This document shows positions 50,368-60,383 of a stretch of 64,000 nucleotides of DNA, piece after piece. The notes beneath the pieces are model-generated. The model saw only the letters and a list, made by a program, of their open reading frames with translations, ran no database searches and was not told the origin of the DNA. Made by a program: the position numbers and the translations under genes. The stretch spans positions 248,001 to 312,000 of the forward strand of contig NZ_JAPHUF010000012.1 in NCBI RefSeq assembly GCF_026196735.1. Direction: 5' to 3'. The DNA comes from Sulfurimonas sp. (GTDB taxonomy: Bacteria; Campylobacterota; Campylobacteria; Campylobacterales; Sulfurimonadaceae). Every line of letters starts with the position of its first letter. Positions within the stretch are counted from its first letter, which is position 1.

Positions 50368-52290
50368 ATGGAACTGTTTTTATATACGGCACTATTTGCA
50401 CCGCTTGTTGGTTCTTTGTTTGCAGCAATGTTTGGCGCACGCCCAAAAACGAAGATAGCTGGCATTGTTCCAAGTATAATGCTTGGTGTTTCACTTATAA
50501 GTAGTACGATACTTCTTGTTTTAGTTCTAACTACTGGACATACTGTACATGTAGAGATGATGACATGGATGGCAACTGGAGATTTATATATTCCATTTGG
50601 ATTTGTTGTTGATCAAGTAAGTGTTACTATGATGATGGTTGTAACTTTAGTTTCAACTGTTGTACATGTATATGCTATTGGTTATATGGATCATGACGCT
50701 GGATTTAATCGTTTCTTTGCTTGGCTATCAGCGTTTGTGTTTTCTATGATGATTCTTGTAATGAGCGACAACTTCGCCGGCTTATTTATTGGTTGGGAAG
50801 GTGTTGGTCTTTGTTCATGGGGACTTATTGGTTTTTGGTACAAAAAAGAGAGCGCTACATGGGCAGCTAACGAAGCATTTATTATGAACCGTATTGCTGA
50901 CCTTGGTATGCTTATCGGTATTTTCTTAGTCTACTGGAACACTGGAACACTTCAATATGATGGTGCTTTCGCAGCGATGCCAGGTCTTGATACTGCTACT
51001 CTTACTTGGATCGGTATCTTCTTATTTGTAGGTGCTATGGGTAAATCGGCTCAGTTTCCATTACACACATGGCTTGCTGATGCGATGGAGGGACCAACTC
51101 CGGTTTCTGCACTTATTCACGCAGCAACAATGGTAACGGCTGGTGTTTATCTTGTTGTAAGATCAAACGAGTTATACGCACTAATTCCTAATGTTGGATT
51201 GTTTATAGCAAGTCTTGGAGCATTTGTTGCAATTTTTGCAGCTACTATGGCATTAGTTAATCGTGATATTAAAAGAGTTATTGCTTACTCTACACTTTCA
51301 CAGTTAGGATATATGTTTGCTGCAGCTGGACTTGGTGCTTACTGGGTTGCACTGTTTCACCTAATGGCACACGCATTCTTTAAAGCACTACTATTTCTTG
51401 GTGGTGGTAATGTTATGCATGCTATGAATGATGAGCTTGATCCATTTAAGATGGGTGGTTTAGGTAAGACTATGAAAGGTACAATGATTCTAATGACTCT
51501 TGCATCTGTTGCTCTTGCTGGAATTTTTCCACTTGCAGGTTTCTTCTCTAAAGATTTAATCTTAGAGGTTGCATTTATTGATCATCACTTTATTATCTAT
51601 ACAGTACTTTTATTAACTGCTGGTTTAACCGCATTTTATTCATTTAGAATTATCGCTTTAATCTTCCATGGAGAGGATCGTCATACTGCTTTAGGTTTTC
51701 ATCCGCATGAAGCATATAAGTTTATGTTGTGGGCAATGGCACCTCTTGCTGTACTGGCTGTAATCGCCGGTGCATTAAAAGGTTCTTACTTTGAGATGGT
51801 TACATATGTACTACCGGCTACTGAGTACCATGTACATAGTGCAACTACATACTGGATTATGACAATCGGAACTCAGCTTTTTGTTATTGGAGCAATATAT
51901 TTTGCATATAAAAAATATATGAGCAAAGATATTAAAGTACCAGATGGAACTTCTAAAATGGAAAATAGTTTTGCATATAAATTATTGATTAATCAATACT
52001 ATATTCCTTATTTTTATGAAGAGTATCTTGTAAAACCATATAGAGAGCTTTCAACTTTATGTTGGACACATATAGATCAGAAAGTTGTTGATGCTTCTGT
52101 TGATGGAATTGCAAAAGCATTCTATGCAACTGGTGAAAATACAAGAGCAATGCAAAGTGGTAATCTATCAACTATGCTTAAGTGGATGGTAGCGGGCACG
52201 GTTGCCTTGTTATCATTAGCTGTAGTTTTTGGACTAGCAGCTAAATATTCTGGAGAAATAAAGTTATTTCTTTCAGGTTTAGGAGTTTAA
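50368..52290 (+). CDS. nuoL: Complex I subunit NuoL
   Basis: A 640-residue antiporter-like proton-pumping subunit with the long lateral helix at its C-terminus. GWEGVGLCSW, AMEGPTPVSALIHAATMVTAG and AYSTLSQLGYMFAA are conserved blocks. Follows nuoK by 3 bases. Confidence 0.97.
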   Translation: MELFLYTALFAPLVGSLFAAMFGARPKTKIAGIVPSIMLGVSLISSTILLVLVLTTGHTVHVEMMTWMATGDLYIPFGFVVDQVSVTMMMVVTLVSTVVHVYAIGYMDHDAGFNRFFAWLSAFVFSMMILVMSDNFAGLFIGWEGVGLCSWGLIGFWYKKESATWAANEAFIMNRIADLGMLIGIFLVYWNTGTLQYDGAFAAMPGLDTATLTWIGIFLFVGAMGKSAQFPLHTWLADAMEGPTPVSALIHAATMVTAGVYLVVRSNELYALIPNVGLFIASLGAFVAIFAATMALVNRDIKRVIAYSTLSQLGYMFAAAGLGAYWVALFHLMAHAFFKALLFLGGGNVMHAMNDELDPFKMGGLGKTMKGTMILMTLASVALAGIFPLAGFFSKDLILEVAFIDHHFIIYTVLLLTAGLTAFYSFRIIALIFHGEDRHTALGFHPHEAYKFMLWAMAPLAVLAVIAGALKGSYFEMVTYVLPATEYHVHSATTYWIMTIGTQLFVIGAIYFAYKKYMSKDIKVPDGTSKMENSFAYKLLINQYYIPYFYEEYLVKPYRELSTLCWTHIDQKVVDASVDGIAKAFYATGENTRAMQSGNLSTMLKWMVAGTVALLSLAVVFGLAAKYSGEIKLFLSGLGV

Positions 52291-52293
52291 TAG

Positions 52294-53841
52294 ATGTTAG
52301 ATCATATCTTATCAATTTTAGTTTTCTTCCCGGCACTTGCTGCACTACTGGGATTTGTTGTTCATAAAGACAGCATGCGCTCTTACGGTGTAGCAGTAGC
52401 TGCAATAGAGTTCGCATTAGCTTTATGGCTTTGGTTTGCTTTTGACAATAATGTCTCCGGCATGCAATTTATGGAAACTATCGCATTAATTCCAACATTT
52501 GGTATCAACTACATAGTTGGTGTTGATGGTATATCACTGTTTATTATTATCTTAGCATCATTCTTTACGATGATTGGTATCGCATCACTTACAGATACTA
52601 AAGATGTAAAAAATATGATAATCACACTTCTGTTTTTACAGATGACTATGGTTGGTGTATTCGTTGCTCTTGATGCTATGGTGTTTTATGTATTTTGGGA
52701 ACTTTCACTTGTTCCAATGTTATATATCATTGGTGCATGGGGTGGACCTCTTAGAATTTACGCTTCTGTAAAATTCTTCTTATATACATTTGCAGGTTCA
52801 TTGGTAATGCTTGTTGGTATGCTGTTTATGGCATATTTTTATTATCAAGCAACCGGTCAATGGAGCTTTGCAATTCTTGATTGGTACCGTCTGATTCTTC
52901 CGGAGTCATTCCAGCTTTGGTTATTTGTAGCATTCTTTATAGGTTTTGCTATCAAAGTTCCAATGTTTCCATTTCATACTTGGTTGCCATATGCTCACGG
53001 TCAAGCACCGACTATCGGTTCTGTAATACTAGCGGCGATTTTACTTAAAATGGGTACATATGCGTTTATCCGTTTTTCACTGCCATTATTCCCGGATGCG
53101 TCAGTATTTTTTATGTTCCCAATTGCGATTTTAGCAATTATTATGATTATCTACACAGCGATGGTAGCATATGCTCAAAAAGATATTAAGCAAGTTGTTG
53201 CATATTCATCTGTATCACACATGGGTGTTATCATCATTGGTACATTTGCACTAAATGTTGAAGGTATCTCTGGTTCAATCTTTTTAATGATTGCTCACGG
53301 TGTTGTTTCTGGTGCGCTATTCCTTCTGGTTGGTGTCATTTATGATAGAAGACACACTAAGCTTATGAGTGAATTTGGTGGTCTTGCCTCAGTAATGCCA
53401 AGGTTTGCAACTATCTTTGGGATTATGATGATGGCTTCTGTTGGTATGCCGCTGACTATCAACTTTGTTGGTGAGTTCTTGAGCTTACTTGGTTTTTATC
53501 AGCAGTCACACATATTGACTCTTTTAGCAGGTATTGCAATTATCGTAGGTGCTATCTACATGTTAGCAGCTTACAAGAAAATGTTCTTTGGCGAAGTTAC
53601 AAAAGAAGAGAACAAAAATCTTCCGGATGTAAACAAGAGAGAGCTTATTGCATTAGTTCCATTGGTAATTATTACTATTTGGTTGGGTATTTATCCTAAG
53701 CCGGTTTTAGGACCAATAAATACTAGCGTAGAAGCTGTTGTTCAGTTAATGCACGAAAAAGCTATAACTGAAGAAGCAAAATCTAGAATTCCTAGTCTGG
53801 ATATTATTATTAATAAAGCTTCAGCTAAGGAGGTACAATAA
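52294..53841 (+). CDS. nuoM: Complex I subunit NuoM
   Basis: A 515-residue antiporter-like subunit. FYVFWELSLVPMLYIIGAWG, FHTWLPYAHGQAPT and VVAYSSVSHMGV are typical of NuoM. Shares one base with nuoN. Confidence 0.97.
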   Translation: MLDHILSILVFFPALAALLGFVVHKDSMRSYGVAVAAIEFALALWLWFAFDNNVSGMQFMETIALIPTFGINYIVGVDGISLFIIILASFFTMIGIASLTDTKDVKNMIITLLFLQMTMVGVFVALDAMVFYVFWELSLVPMLYIIGAWGGPLRIYASVKFFLYTFAGSLVMLVGMLFMAYFYYQATGQWSFAILDWYRLILPESFQLWLFVAFFIGFAIKVPMFPFHTWLPYAHGQAPTIGSVILAAILLKMGTYAFIRFSLPLFPDASVFFMFPIAILAIIMIIYTAMVAYAQKDIKQVVAYSSVSHMGVIIIGTFALNVEGISGSIFLMIAHGVVSGALFLLVGVIYDRRHTKLMSEFGGLASVMPRFATIFGIMMMASVGMPLTINFVGEFLSLLGFYQQSHILTLLAGIAIIVGAIYMLAAYKKMFFGEVTKEENKNLPDVNKRELIALVPLVIITIWLGIYPKPVLGPINTSVEAVVQLMHEKAITEEAKSRIPSLDIIINKASAKEVQ

Positions 53842-55349
53842 TGTTGTCACCAGTAAATGTTTCAATTGAGTCGTTAAACTTAATGACTCTGGTCCCAATG
53901 CTTATACCAATTGTAGGGGCGCTATTAATCTTAGTTGTAGATATGTTTAAAAGCGAACAAGATAAGTCTATGTATGTAATGTTAAGTCTTCTTGTTTTAA
54001 GTATTGACTTTGCATTTCTATTAGAATCAGCTGGTATATTTGAGCAAAATGGCACCGTAATGGGTGTTTTTGATGTAATGCTTATAGACGGTTTGGCTAT
54101 TTTATCTCAGTTTATAATTGTAGGTGCTTCTATACTCTTCATACCATTAGCGCTTACTAAAAAAAGGTTCCACGAGTTTGCTTATCCTGAGTTCTTTGCA
54201 CTGTTTTTATTTATGATTGCAGGCTTCCAGTTTATGGTTGCAACTGATAATCTAATTCTTATCTTTGTAGGACTTGAGACTGCATCTTTAGCACTATATA
54301 CTTTGATTGCTATGCATAACCGTAATAAATCATTTGAAGCGGCTGTTAAGTACTTTACAATGGGTGCTCTAGCTGCAGGTTTTTACAGTTTTGGTTCAAT
54401 GGTGTTTTATGCACTTACAGGTTCTGTTGAGATTAATCAGATAGCTTCTGTATTGGCTGCAAATAATTATGCTGATATCGGTTTTGTACTAATCGCTGTA
54501 GTTTTTATGCTGGCATCATTTGGTTTCAAACTATCAATGGTTCCGTTTCATACATGGACTCCTGATGTTTATGAAGGTAGTTCAGCAGCGTTAGCAGGTT
54601 ACATGTCAATTGTTCCAAAAATTGCGGCATTTGTTGTTGCAATGAGACTCTTTGAGTTCTTGATTCACAGTGGAGTAGTTTGGTTAGAAGTTATTCTTTA
54701 TATCGGTGTCGTTGTTACAATGACTATGGCAAATATTTGGGCTTTAGTGCAAAATGATGTTAAAAGAATGCTTGCGTATAGTTCAATCTCTCATGCCGGT
54801 TTTGTTATGGCAGCTATATTGATAGGAACTACACAATCAAACAGTGCTCTGTTTTTGTATTGGATTTTATTTAGTTTTACTAACTTAGGATCATTTTCTA
54901 TGTTATGGATTTCAAGACAGAAAAATCTTCCAAAAGGACAAAGCTCAGACCATAGTTATGATAAATTTGCAGGACTTGTAAAAACATCTCCGATTGCTGC
55001 TTCTATCATGGCTCTGTTTATGCTAAGTTTAGCGGGTATTCCTCCATTTGCACTATTTTGGGGTAAAATGTATATGATAAGCTCGGCGGTAACAGGCGGG
55101 TATACAGTTTTAGCTCTTATCATGGCACTAAACTCTGCAGTAGCGGGGTACTACTACCTAAAACTAATAGTATATATGTTTATGAAAGAACCGGTTGTTG
55201 GTTTGGCTGGAGATGTAAGCGCTGTTAATGCAACTCTCTCTTTAAAAACAATTATCGGTATCGCAACTATAGGAACTATATTTGCTTTTTTAGCTCTAAA
55301 CCAACTTCTAGAGTTCGTTACAGTATTTGTATACAATAGTGGTTACTAA
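53841..55349 (+). CDS. nuoN: Complex I subunit NuoN
   Basis: A 502-residue antiporter-like subunit and the last nuo gene. GLETASLALYTLIAM, PFHTWTPDVYEGSSAALAGY and RMLAYSSISHAGFV are conserved. The pflA gene follows after a 147-base GC-rich spacer. Confidence 0.97.
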   Translation: MLSPVNVSIESLNLMTLVPMLIPIVGALLILVVDMFKSEQDKSMYVMLSLLVLSIDFAFLLESAGIFEQNGTVMGVFDVMLIDGLAILSQFIIVGASILFIPLALTKKRFHEFAYPEFFALFLFMIAGFQFMVATDNLILIFVGLETASLALYTLIAMHNRNKSFEAAVKYFTMGALAAGFYSFGSMVFYALTGSVEINQIASVLAANNYADIGFVLIAVVFMLASFGFKLSMVPFHTWTPDVYEGSSAALAGYMSIVPKIAAFVVAMRLFEFLIHSGVVWLEVILYIGVVVTMTMANIWALVQNDVKRMLAYSSISHAGFVMAAILIGTTQSNSALFLYWILFSFTNLGSFSMLWISRQKNLPKGQSSDHSYDKFAGLVKTSPIAASIMALFMLSLAGIPPFALFWGKMYMISSAVTGGYTVLALIMALNSAVAGYYYLKLIVYMFMKEPVVGLAGDVSAVNATLSLKTIIGIATIGTIFAFLALNQLLEFVTVFVYNSGY

Positions 55350-55361
55350 TAATTTAGTACA

Positions 55362-55480
55362 GACAAGGAACCAAGTCCCTTGTCTTACGCTGACGCTGAG
55401 TTTTACCAACTGAGGCACTACGCCTTCGGCAGGAAGCCCGCGCACAGTAAGCCGTGCTATAAAAGAGTTCAAGAAGTGAA
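55362..55480 (-). repeat. GC-rich tRNA-like spacer sequence after nuoN
   Basis: This 120-base stretch is far richer in GC than its surroundings and on the minus strand contains GTGCCTCAGTTGGTAAAAC, much like a tRNA D-arm, followed later by GGTTCCTTGTC, T-arm-like. No full cloverleaf can be folded by eye. GACAAGG and CCTTGTC (55362-55384) form a perfect hairpin, but no T run follows. It may be a tRNA-derived remnant or a dispersed repeat of the genome. Confidence 0.4.
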
Positions 55481-55496
55481 ATAAGGAGAGTGACAT

Positions 55497-57854
55497 TTGT
55501 TAAAAGCTGTGCTCTTTGCCCTTATATCAATAAATATATTTGCTCTTGAAGTCTCGCTTCAAGGTGCAAAAGAAAACCATCAAGCTTATTCTACATTTCA
55601 TTTAAAAGATAAAGATAAATTTTTATGTCAAGAGATAAAAAATGATTTTGATATTGTAGAAAAAATAGTTTGTGCTTTTTCAAAATCACCATCAAAAAAA
55701 CTTCAAAAAATTCAAAATAATTTTTTCGAGATAACAACACAAGTAAATAAAAAAACTTTTTTCCTTATAATCAAGCCATTTGAAAAAATAAAACTCTATC
55801 CAATGATATTTGATTTAACACAAGATGACACTGTTTTTAGTTCCAATGTTGAACTCTCCCGTCATTGGATGATAGTTGGATATAAAGATAAAATTCCGTA
55901 TATGAAAGAAAACACTAAAACTGATGTCTCTATAAACTTCCCGTTTACTTTTTCAAAAGACAAGTTTCCATATGTCGGCAGTTTAGATATAAAAGGTAAT
56001 CCGGTACATGTAGAAAGAGTTGGGGATGTGACCGAGTATATAAAAATAAAACAACTTTATAAAGATGAAAAATATGATTTTTGTCTAGAGTTAATAGATC
56101 AGATTATGTATAGTTATCCAAATTCGCTTTTTACTGCAGAATTACTGTTTTATAAGATTAAAGTACATTCAAAATTAAAAGATTATGATAATGTAATTGA
56201 AGTGTCAAAAACTTACTTAAGTGATTATTCGGCTGATGAAAATGTTCCGGAAGTTTTATCGCTGGTGGCAAAAGCATACTTTAAAACTGGTTTAACTACA
56301 GATGCTGACTACTTTTTTGATCGTCTCTTTAGTGAACATCCAGACTCTCTTTATACAAAATGGGGATATGTATATAAGGGAGAAATGTTAATCTCATCGG
56401 GGAGTTCAACAAACGCTAGAGCTCTTTTTGAAAAAGCGATTAAAACAACTGATAATATTGATGTAGCGGTTGAAGCTGCGTATAGATTAGCGCATAATCT
56501 ATTAGCAAATGTTAGAACAAAAGAGGCAGCTGAGTATATACAAAAAATAGTAAAGGCTAAGCCTGAATACTTTTTTGAAACTATGGATAAATCAATGGGC
56601 ATGATGTATGATTTCATAGATAATTCAGATTTTATAACAGGCTCTGCAATTGCTCAAGCCATACTAAATGAGATCAATACAAATTATGATGAGTATGAAG
56701 AGATGTTAAGAGATATTGGTATATGGCTGAGTAAAACACCAATGAAACAAGAGTCTTTGACATCATTGAATATGTATCTAACAAATTTTGCAGGCGGAAT
56801 GTATGAAGAAGAGGTTCGCATCGCCAAAGATTCTCTCTTTTTTGATGTCAGCGATGCCAATATTACAACTAAACTTAGCAACTATGATAGGTTAATGCAA
56901 GAGTATAGCGGAGATAGTATAGGCAACAAAGCTACATATGAAAAAGCTAAACTTCTAATAGAAAATGAGCAGTTCGTTGATGCTCTTGATTTGGAGGATA
57001 GACTTCTGACTCTTGATAAGCAAGAGTATAAAGATGTTGAACAATTGATAACTGATGCAGCGATAGGTACGATGAAGCAAGCCCTAGATCAAAAAGAGTG
57101 TAATAGCGTGCTTGTTATTTCTTCTAAATATAAAATAGATTTGTCTGATGAGTGGGATGACGGAGTTTATGAGTGTGCCATGAAAGGTGCCGACTTTACT
57201 CTTGCGCAAAAGATTGCAGATAAAAATTTAAAATCAAAAGATTTGCAAGAGAGAAAAAAGTGGATATACAGAGCTATAAAAATTGACTTTGCTACTGGAA
57301 ATTACAGTGATGTTTTAGGAGCTTCAAAAGATCTCATCAGCTTAATACAAGAGGATAAAAATTCACCATACATAGATGTATATAGATATATTTTTGACAC
57401 TTACAAAAGACTTGAAAATAGTGACAAATTGATAGATGCAATTGTTGATATAGAAAAAGTATATAGTCAAGACTACTTAGATATAGACAGGTATGTGGCT
57501 GTAATGGCAGTAGGAAGCGACAAAAAAGATTCTAACATTGTTATAAAGTACGGTGAAAAAGTTATGAATATGCAAAAAGCATCTGATTCACATGCACAGA
57601 GCCCTTTTATAGAATTCACGCTTTATCAGGCTTACATAGATAAAGAGGACAACAACAAAGCTCTTGAAGTTATAAAATCGTTAGATACTATTGAATTAAG
57701 TAACAGTGACAGAGCAAGACAGAAGTATCTACAAGGTAGTGTGTTAGATAAACTTTGGAGAGGTGATGATGCACAAATTGCTTATCAAGAAGCAATTAAT
57801 GCTGATAAAGATTCTGCTTGGGCAAAACTAGCAGAGGGTGCAAAAGAGATTTAG
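55497..57854 (+). CDS. pflA: PflA-like flagellar motor protein (TPR-rich)
   Basis: A 785-residue secreted protein: a signal peptide (LKAVLFALISINIFA), an N-terminal beta-rich domain (to about 180), then tetratricopeptide-like helical repeats to the end. Campylobacter PflA, encoded directly beside nuoN as here, has 788 residues and forms part of the periplasmic disk that holds the stators of the polar motor. Identification rests on synteny, length and architecture. TTG start with AAGGAG 8 bases upstream. Confidence 0.82.
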   Translation: MLKAVLFALISINIFALEVSLQGAKENHQAYSTFHLKDKDKFLCQEIKNDFDIVEKIVCAFSKSPSKKLQKIQNNFFEITTQVNKKTFFLIIKPFEKIKLYPMIFDLTQDDTVFSSNVELSRHWMIVGYKDKIPYMKENTKTDVSINFPFTFSKDKFPYVGSLDIKGNPVHVERVGDVTEYIKIKQLYKDEKYDFCLELIDQIMYSYPNSLFTAELLFYKIKVHSKLKDYDNVIEVSKTYLSDYSADENVPEVLSLVAKAYFKTGLTTDADYFFDRLFSEHPDSLYTKWGYVYKGEMLISSGSSTNARALFEKAIKTTDNIDVAVEAAYRLAHNLLANVRTKEAAEYIQKIVKAKPEYFFETMDKSMGMMYDFIDNSDFITGSAIAQAILNEINTNYDEYEEMLRDIGIWLSKTPMKQESLTSLNMYLTNFAGGMYEEEVRIAKDSLFFDVSDANITTKLSNYDRLMQEYSGDSIGNKATYEKAKLLIENEQFVDALDLEDRLLTLDKQEYKDVEQLITDAAIGTMKQALDQKECNSVLVISSKYKIDLSDEWDDGVYECAMKGADFTLAQKIADKNLKSKDLQERKKWIYRAIKIDFATGNYSDVLGASKDLISLIQEDKNSPYIDVYRYIFDTYKRLENSDKLIDAIVDIEKVYSQDYLDIDRYVAVMAVGSDKKDSNIVIKYGEKVMNMQKASDSHAQSPFIEFTLYQAYIDKEDNNKALEVIKSLDTIELSNSDRARQKYLQGSVLDKLWRGDDAQIAYQEAINADKDSAWAKLAEGAKEI

Positions 57855-58571
57855 ATGGCAAGGGTAGTTCTTTTTAGTGGTGCGGGCATCAGTGCGGAGT
57901 CTGGAATAAGTACATTTAGAGAGAGTGGCGGACTTTGGGATAGGTATGATGTCAATGTTGTGTGTAACTATGACAGTATGCAAAAGAATGAAGCGATTAC
58001 CATCGAGTTTTATGATAAAAGAAGAGCAGACTTGGAAGATAAAGAGCCAAATTATGCGCATGATGTTATAGCTGACTTAAAAGAAAAATATCCCGATGAT
58101 ATTGCAGTAATCACACAAAATGTAGATAATCTTTTTGAAAAAGCCGGATTAAAACATGAAGATGTCATTCATCTGCATGGATTTATGACAGAAGTAAGAT
58201 GTCAAAACCAACAATGCAATAAAATATTTGATATTGGATATAAAAGCCTATATGATGCTCATAACGGTTTTTGCCCAAGATGCGGTACTGGATTTAGACC
58301 AAATATTGTATTCTTTGGCGAGGCAGTTCCTATGTATGAGGAGCTAAATAGACAAATTCAAGATTGCGAACTTTTTGTAGTTATAGGCACTAGCGGAAAT
58401 GTTGTAGGCGTAAATACTATTGCTCAATATGTCCAGCGCTCAATTTTGAATAACTATGAACCAAGTCCGGCAATTGAAGATGCACTGTTTTCAAAAGTGC
58501 TTTACAAAAAAGCTACAGATGCTATTGAAGAGATAGCCGAGGAGATAGAAGCCGTATTAGAATCTAGATAA
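57855..58571 (+). CDS. cobB: NAD-dependent protein deacylase CobB (sirtuin)
   Basis: A 238-residue sirtuin. GAGISAESGISTFRE (10-24) binds NAD, TQNVDNLFE and VIHLHG hold the catalytic histidine, and Cys pairs (CQNQQC, CPRCG) bind zinc. Tyr53 and Arg56 (FYDKRR) form the YxxR pair of class III sirtuins that remove succinyl or malonyl groups. It begins one base after the pflA stop; its end overlaps miaA, which is convergent, by 15 bases. Confidence 0.93.
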   Translation: MARVVLFSGAGISAESGISTFRESGGLWDRYDVNVVCNYDSMQKNEAITIEFYDKRRADLEDKEPNYAHDVIADLKEKYPDDIAVITQNVDNLFEKAGLKHEDVIHLHGFMTEVRCQNQQCNKIFDIGYKSLYDAHNGFCPRCGTGFRPNIVFFGEAVPMYEELNRQIQDCELFVVIGTSGNVVGVNTIAQYVQRSILNNYEPSPAIEDALFSKVLYKKATDAIEEIAEEIEAVLESR

Positions 58572-59459
58572 GATAATTTTTTCTAGTTCTTCTAGCGGTG
58601 CGCTTGTGATATTGTCAAATTGAGTGCGGTTGAAAGTTTGCTGTCTTTTTGCAAGTTGAGCTGTATGAATTGAGATGTTCTCAATCATCTGCTCTTTTGT
58701 GACATATCCATCTAAATACTCCAATACTTCTACAATACCGATAGAATTCATAGAGTGTGGAAGTCTAGTGTATCGCTTCTCTAAGTCACATACTTCATCT
58801 ATAAGTCCTAAACTCAGCATTTTAGCGGTTCTTTTTGAGATTCTATCTCTTAGAACTTTTCTATCGACATCTATATTGTATATATCAAGATTCTCTATAA
58901 TTGGCTTAGGAGGATTTTGTTGAAACCATTCACTTGGAGTAAGATTTGAAGCTTCATAAATAAGCAGTGCTTTTTCTATCCTGTAGCTATCGTTAGGAGA
59001 AATATTTTTCATATATTCACTATCTTTTTTGAGAAGAAACTCATAGCACTCTTGCAAATTTTTCAGCCTCAACTCTACTTTTTTTGATATATCTTCACTT
59101 GTTTTTGCAAGGGCAGATAAGCCCTGCATAAGTGATTTTAGGTAAAAAGATGTTCCACCTACAATAACCAGATTTTTATTGTTTTTTTGACATGTAAAAA
59201 CAACATCTTTGTATAAGTTTATAAATATATCAACACTAAAATAATCACTAGGTTTTAAAATGTCTATACCAAAGTGTTTAACAGAATTTAGCTCATATTT
59301 GGAAGGTTTTGCAGATACAATATCAATGCCGGTGTATATACTAAGCGAGTCAATGGAGAGTATATAAGCATTGATTTTTTTTGCAATTTTTATAGCCAAA
59401 TCACTTTTTCCTGATGCGGTAGGACCAATGATAGCGAGCTGTTTTATAACTGAATTCAT
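58557..59459 (-). CDS. miaA: tRNA dimethylallyltransferase MiaA
   Basis: A 300-residue enzyme that adds a dimethylallyl group to A37 of tRNAs reading UNN codons (EC 2.5.1.75). GPTASGKSDLA (about 12-22) is the P-loop; IVGGTSFYLKSLMQG and the VDRKVLRDRI block are conserved. Family-normal length. Confidence 0.95.
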   Translation of the reverse strand: MNSVIKQLAIIGPTASGKSDLAIKIAKKINAYILSIDSLSIYTGIDIVSAKPSKYELNSVKHFGIDILKPSDYFSVDIFINLYKDVVFTCQKNNKNLVIVGGTSFYLKSLMQGLSALAKTSEDISKKVELRLKNLQECYEFLLKKDSEYMKNISPNDSYRIEKALLIYEASNLTPSEWFQQNPPKPIIENLDIYNIDVDRKVLRDRISKRTAKMLSLGLIDEVCDLEKRYTRLPHSMNSIGIVEVLEYLDGYVTKEQMIENISIHTAQLAKRQQTFNRTQFDNITSAPLEELEKIILSRF

Positions 59460-59525
59460 TGTGAAATTATATCATTTTAAATCAACTTTAGATAAAATAG
59501 CTTTTAATTATACAAAGGGTCAAGA

Positions 59526-60383
59526 TTGCAACGATATATAAATAAAATAAAAGATTTTAACGAATTGGTAATGTTTGAACACTCTATCTTTTCACTTCCA
59601 TTTATTTTTATTGCTATGATAGTTGCTGCAGATGGTTGGTTTGGGTTCACTCTGCTTATTTTGGGAGTCTTTGCCGCAGTAAGTGCTAGAAATTTTGCAA
59701 TGGGACTTAATAGATTTGCAGATAGAGATGTAGATGCCCAAAATCCAAGAACTTCTTCAAGACCAAATGTTGATGGAAGATTAGACGGCACAAGCATTAT
59801 GATCTTTACTCTTGTTAATGCTTTTGTTTTTGTGGCAGTTGCATATATTATAAACCCTTTGGCTTTTTATCTAAGTTTTCCTATTCTTTTAGTGCTTGGA
59901 AGCTATTCATATTTTAAACGCTTCTCTTCATTGGCACATGTAGTTTTAGGAATATCCCTTGGTCTTGCTCCAATTGCCGGTGTTGTAGCGGTCCTAGCTG
60001 AAATTACACCTTGGTCAGTTATGCTTAGCCTTGGTGTTATTTTTTGGGTTGCCGGTTTTGATCTTCTTTACTCTTTACAGGATATGGAGTTTGATAAAGA
60101 AAAAGGTCTGCACTCTATTCCATCTAAGTATGGTCACGAAGCCACACTTTTACTCTCAGCCTTGTTTCATGTTTTAACCATAGTGTTTTGGGGAATGTTT
60201 GCATGGACGGCAGAATTAGGAAGTTTTGCATATTTTGCAGTAATCTTAAGTGCTATAATGCTTAGTTATGAGCACTATCTGGTTAGAAAAGATTTTACTA
60301 AGATAGACAAAGCTTTTTTTACAGTCAATGGATATCTTGGTATTGCATTTTTTATATTAATAGTTTTAGATAAGGTTTTATAA
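59526..60383 (+). CDS. mqnP: UbiA-family prenyltransferase, probably menaquinone (MqnP)
   Basis: A 285-residue integral membrane enzyme with eight to nine helices. The prenyl-diphosphate motifs are NRFADRDVD (62-70) and the second SLQDMEFDKEKG. Campylobacterota make menaquinone by the futalosine route, so the substrate is probably 1,4-dihydroxy-6-naphthoate (MqnP); a 4-hydroxybenzoate role (UbiA) is less likely. TTG start at 59526. Confidence 0.85.
   Translation: MQRYINKIKDFNELVMFEHSIFSLPFIFIAMIVAADGWFGFTLLILGVFAAVSARNFAMGLNRFADRDVDAQNPRTSSRPNVDGRLDGTSIMIFTLVNAFVFVAVAYIINPLAFYLSFPILLVLGSYSYFKRFSSLAHVVLGISLGLAPIAGVVAVLAEITPWSVMLSLGVIFWVAGFDLLYSLQDMEFDKEKGLHSIPSKYGHEATLLLSALFHVLTIVFWGMFAWTAELGSFAYFAVILSAIMLSYEHYLVRKDFTKIDKAFFTVNGYLGIAFFILIVLDKVL

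Noticed and set aside
55362-55384. Perfect hairpin as the nuo operon terminator
   Set aside because: No T run follows it, and pflA is probably expressed from read-through; listed as part of the GC-rich spacer instead.
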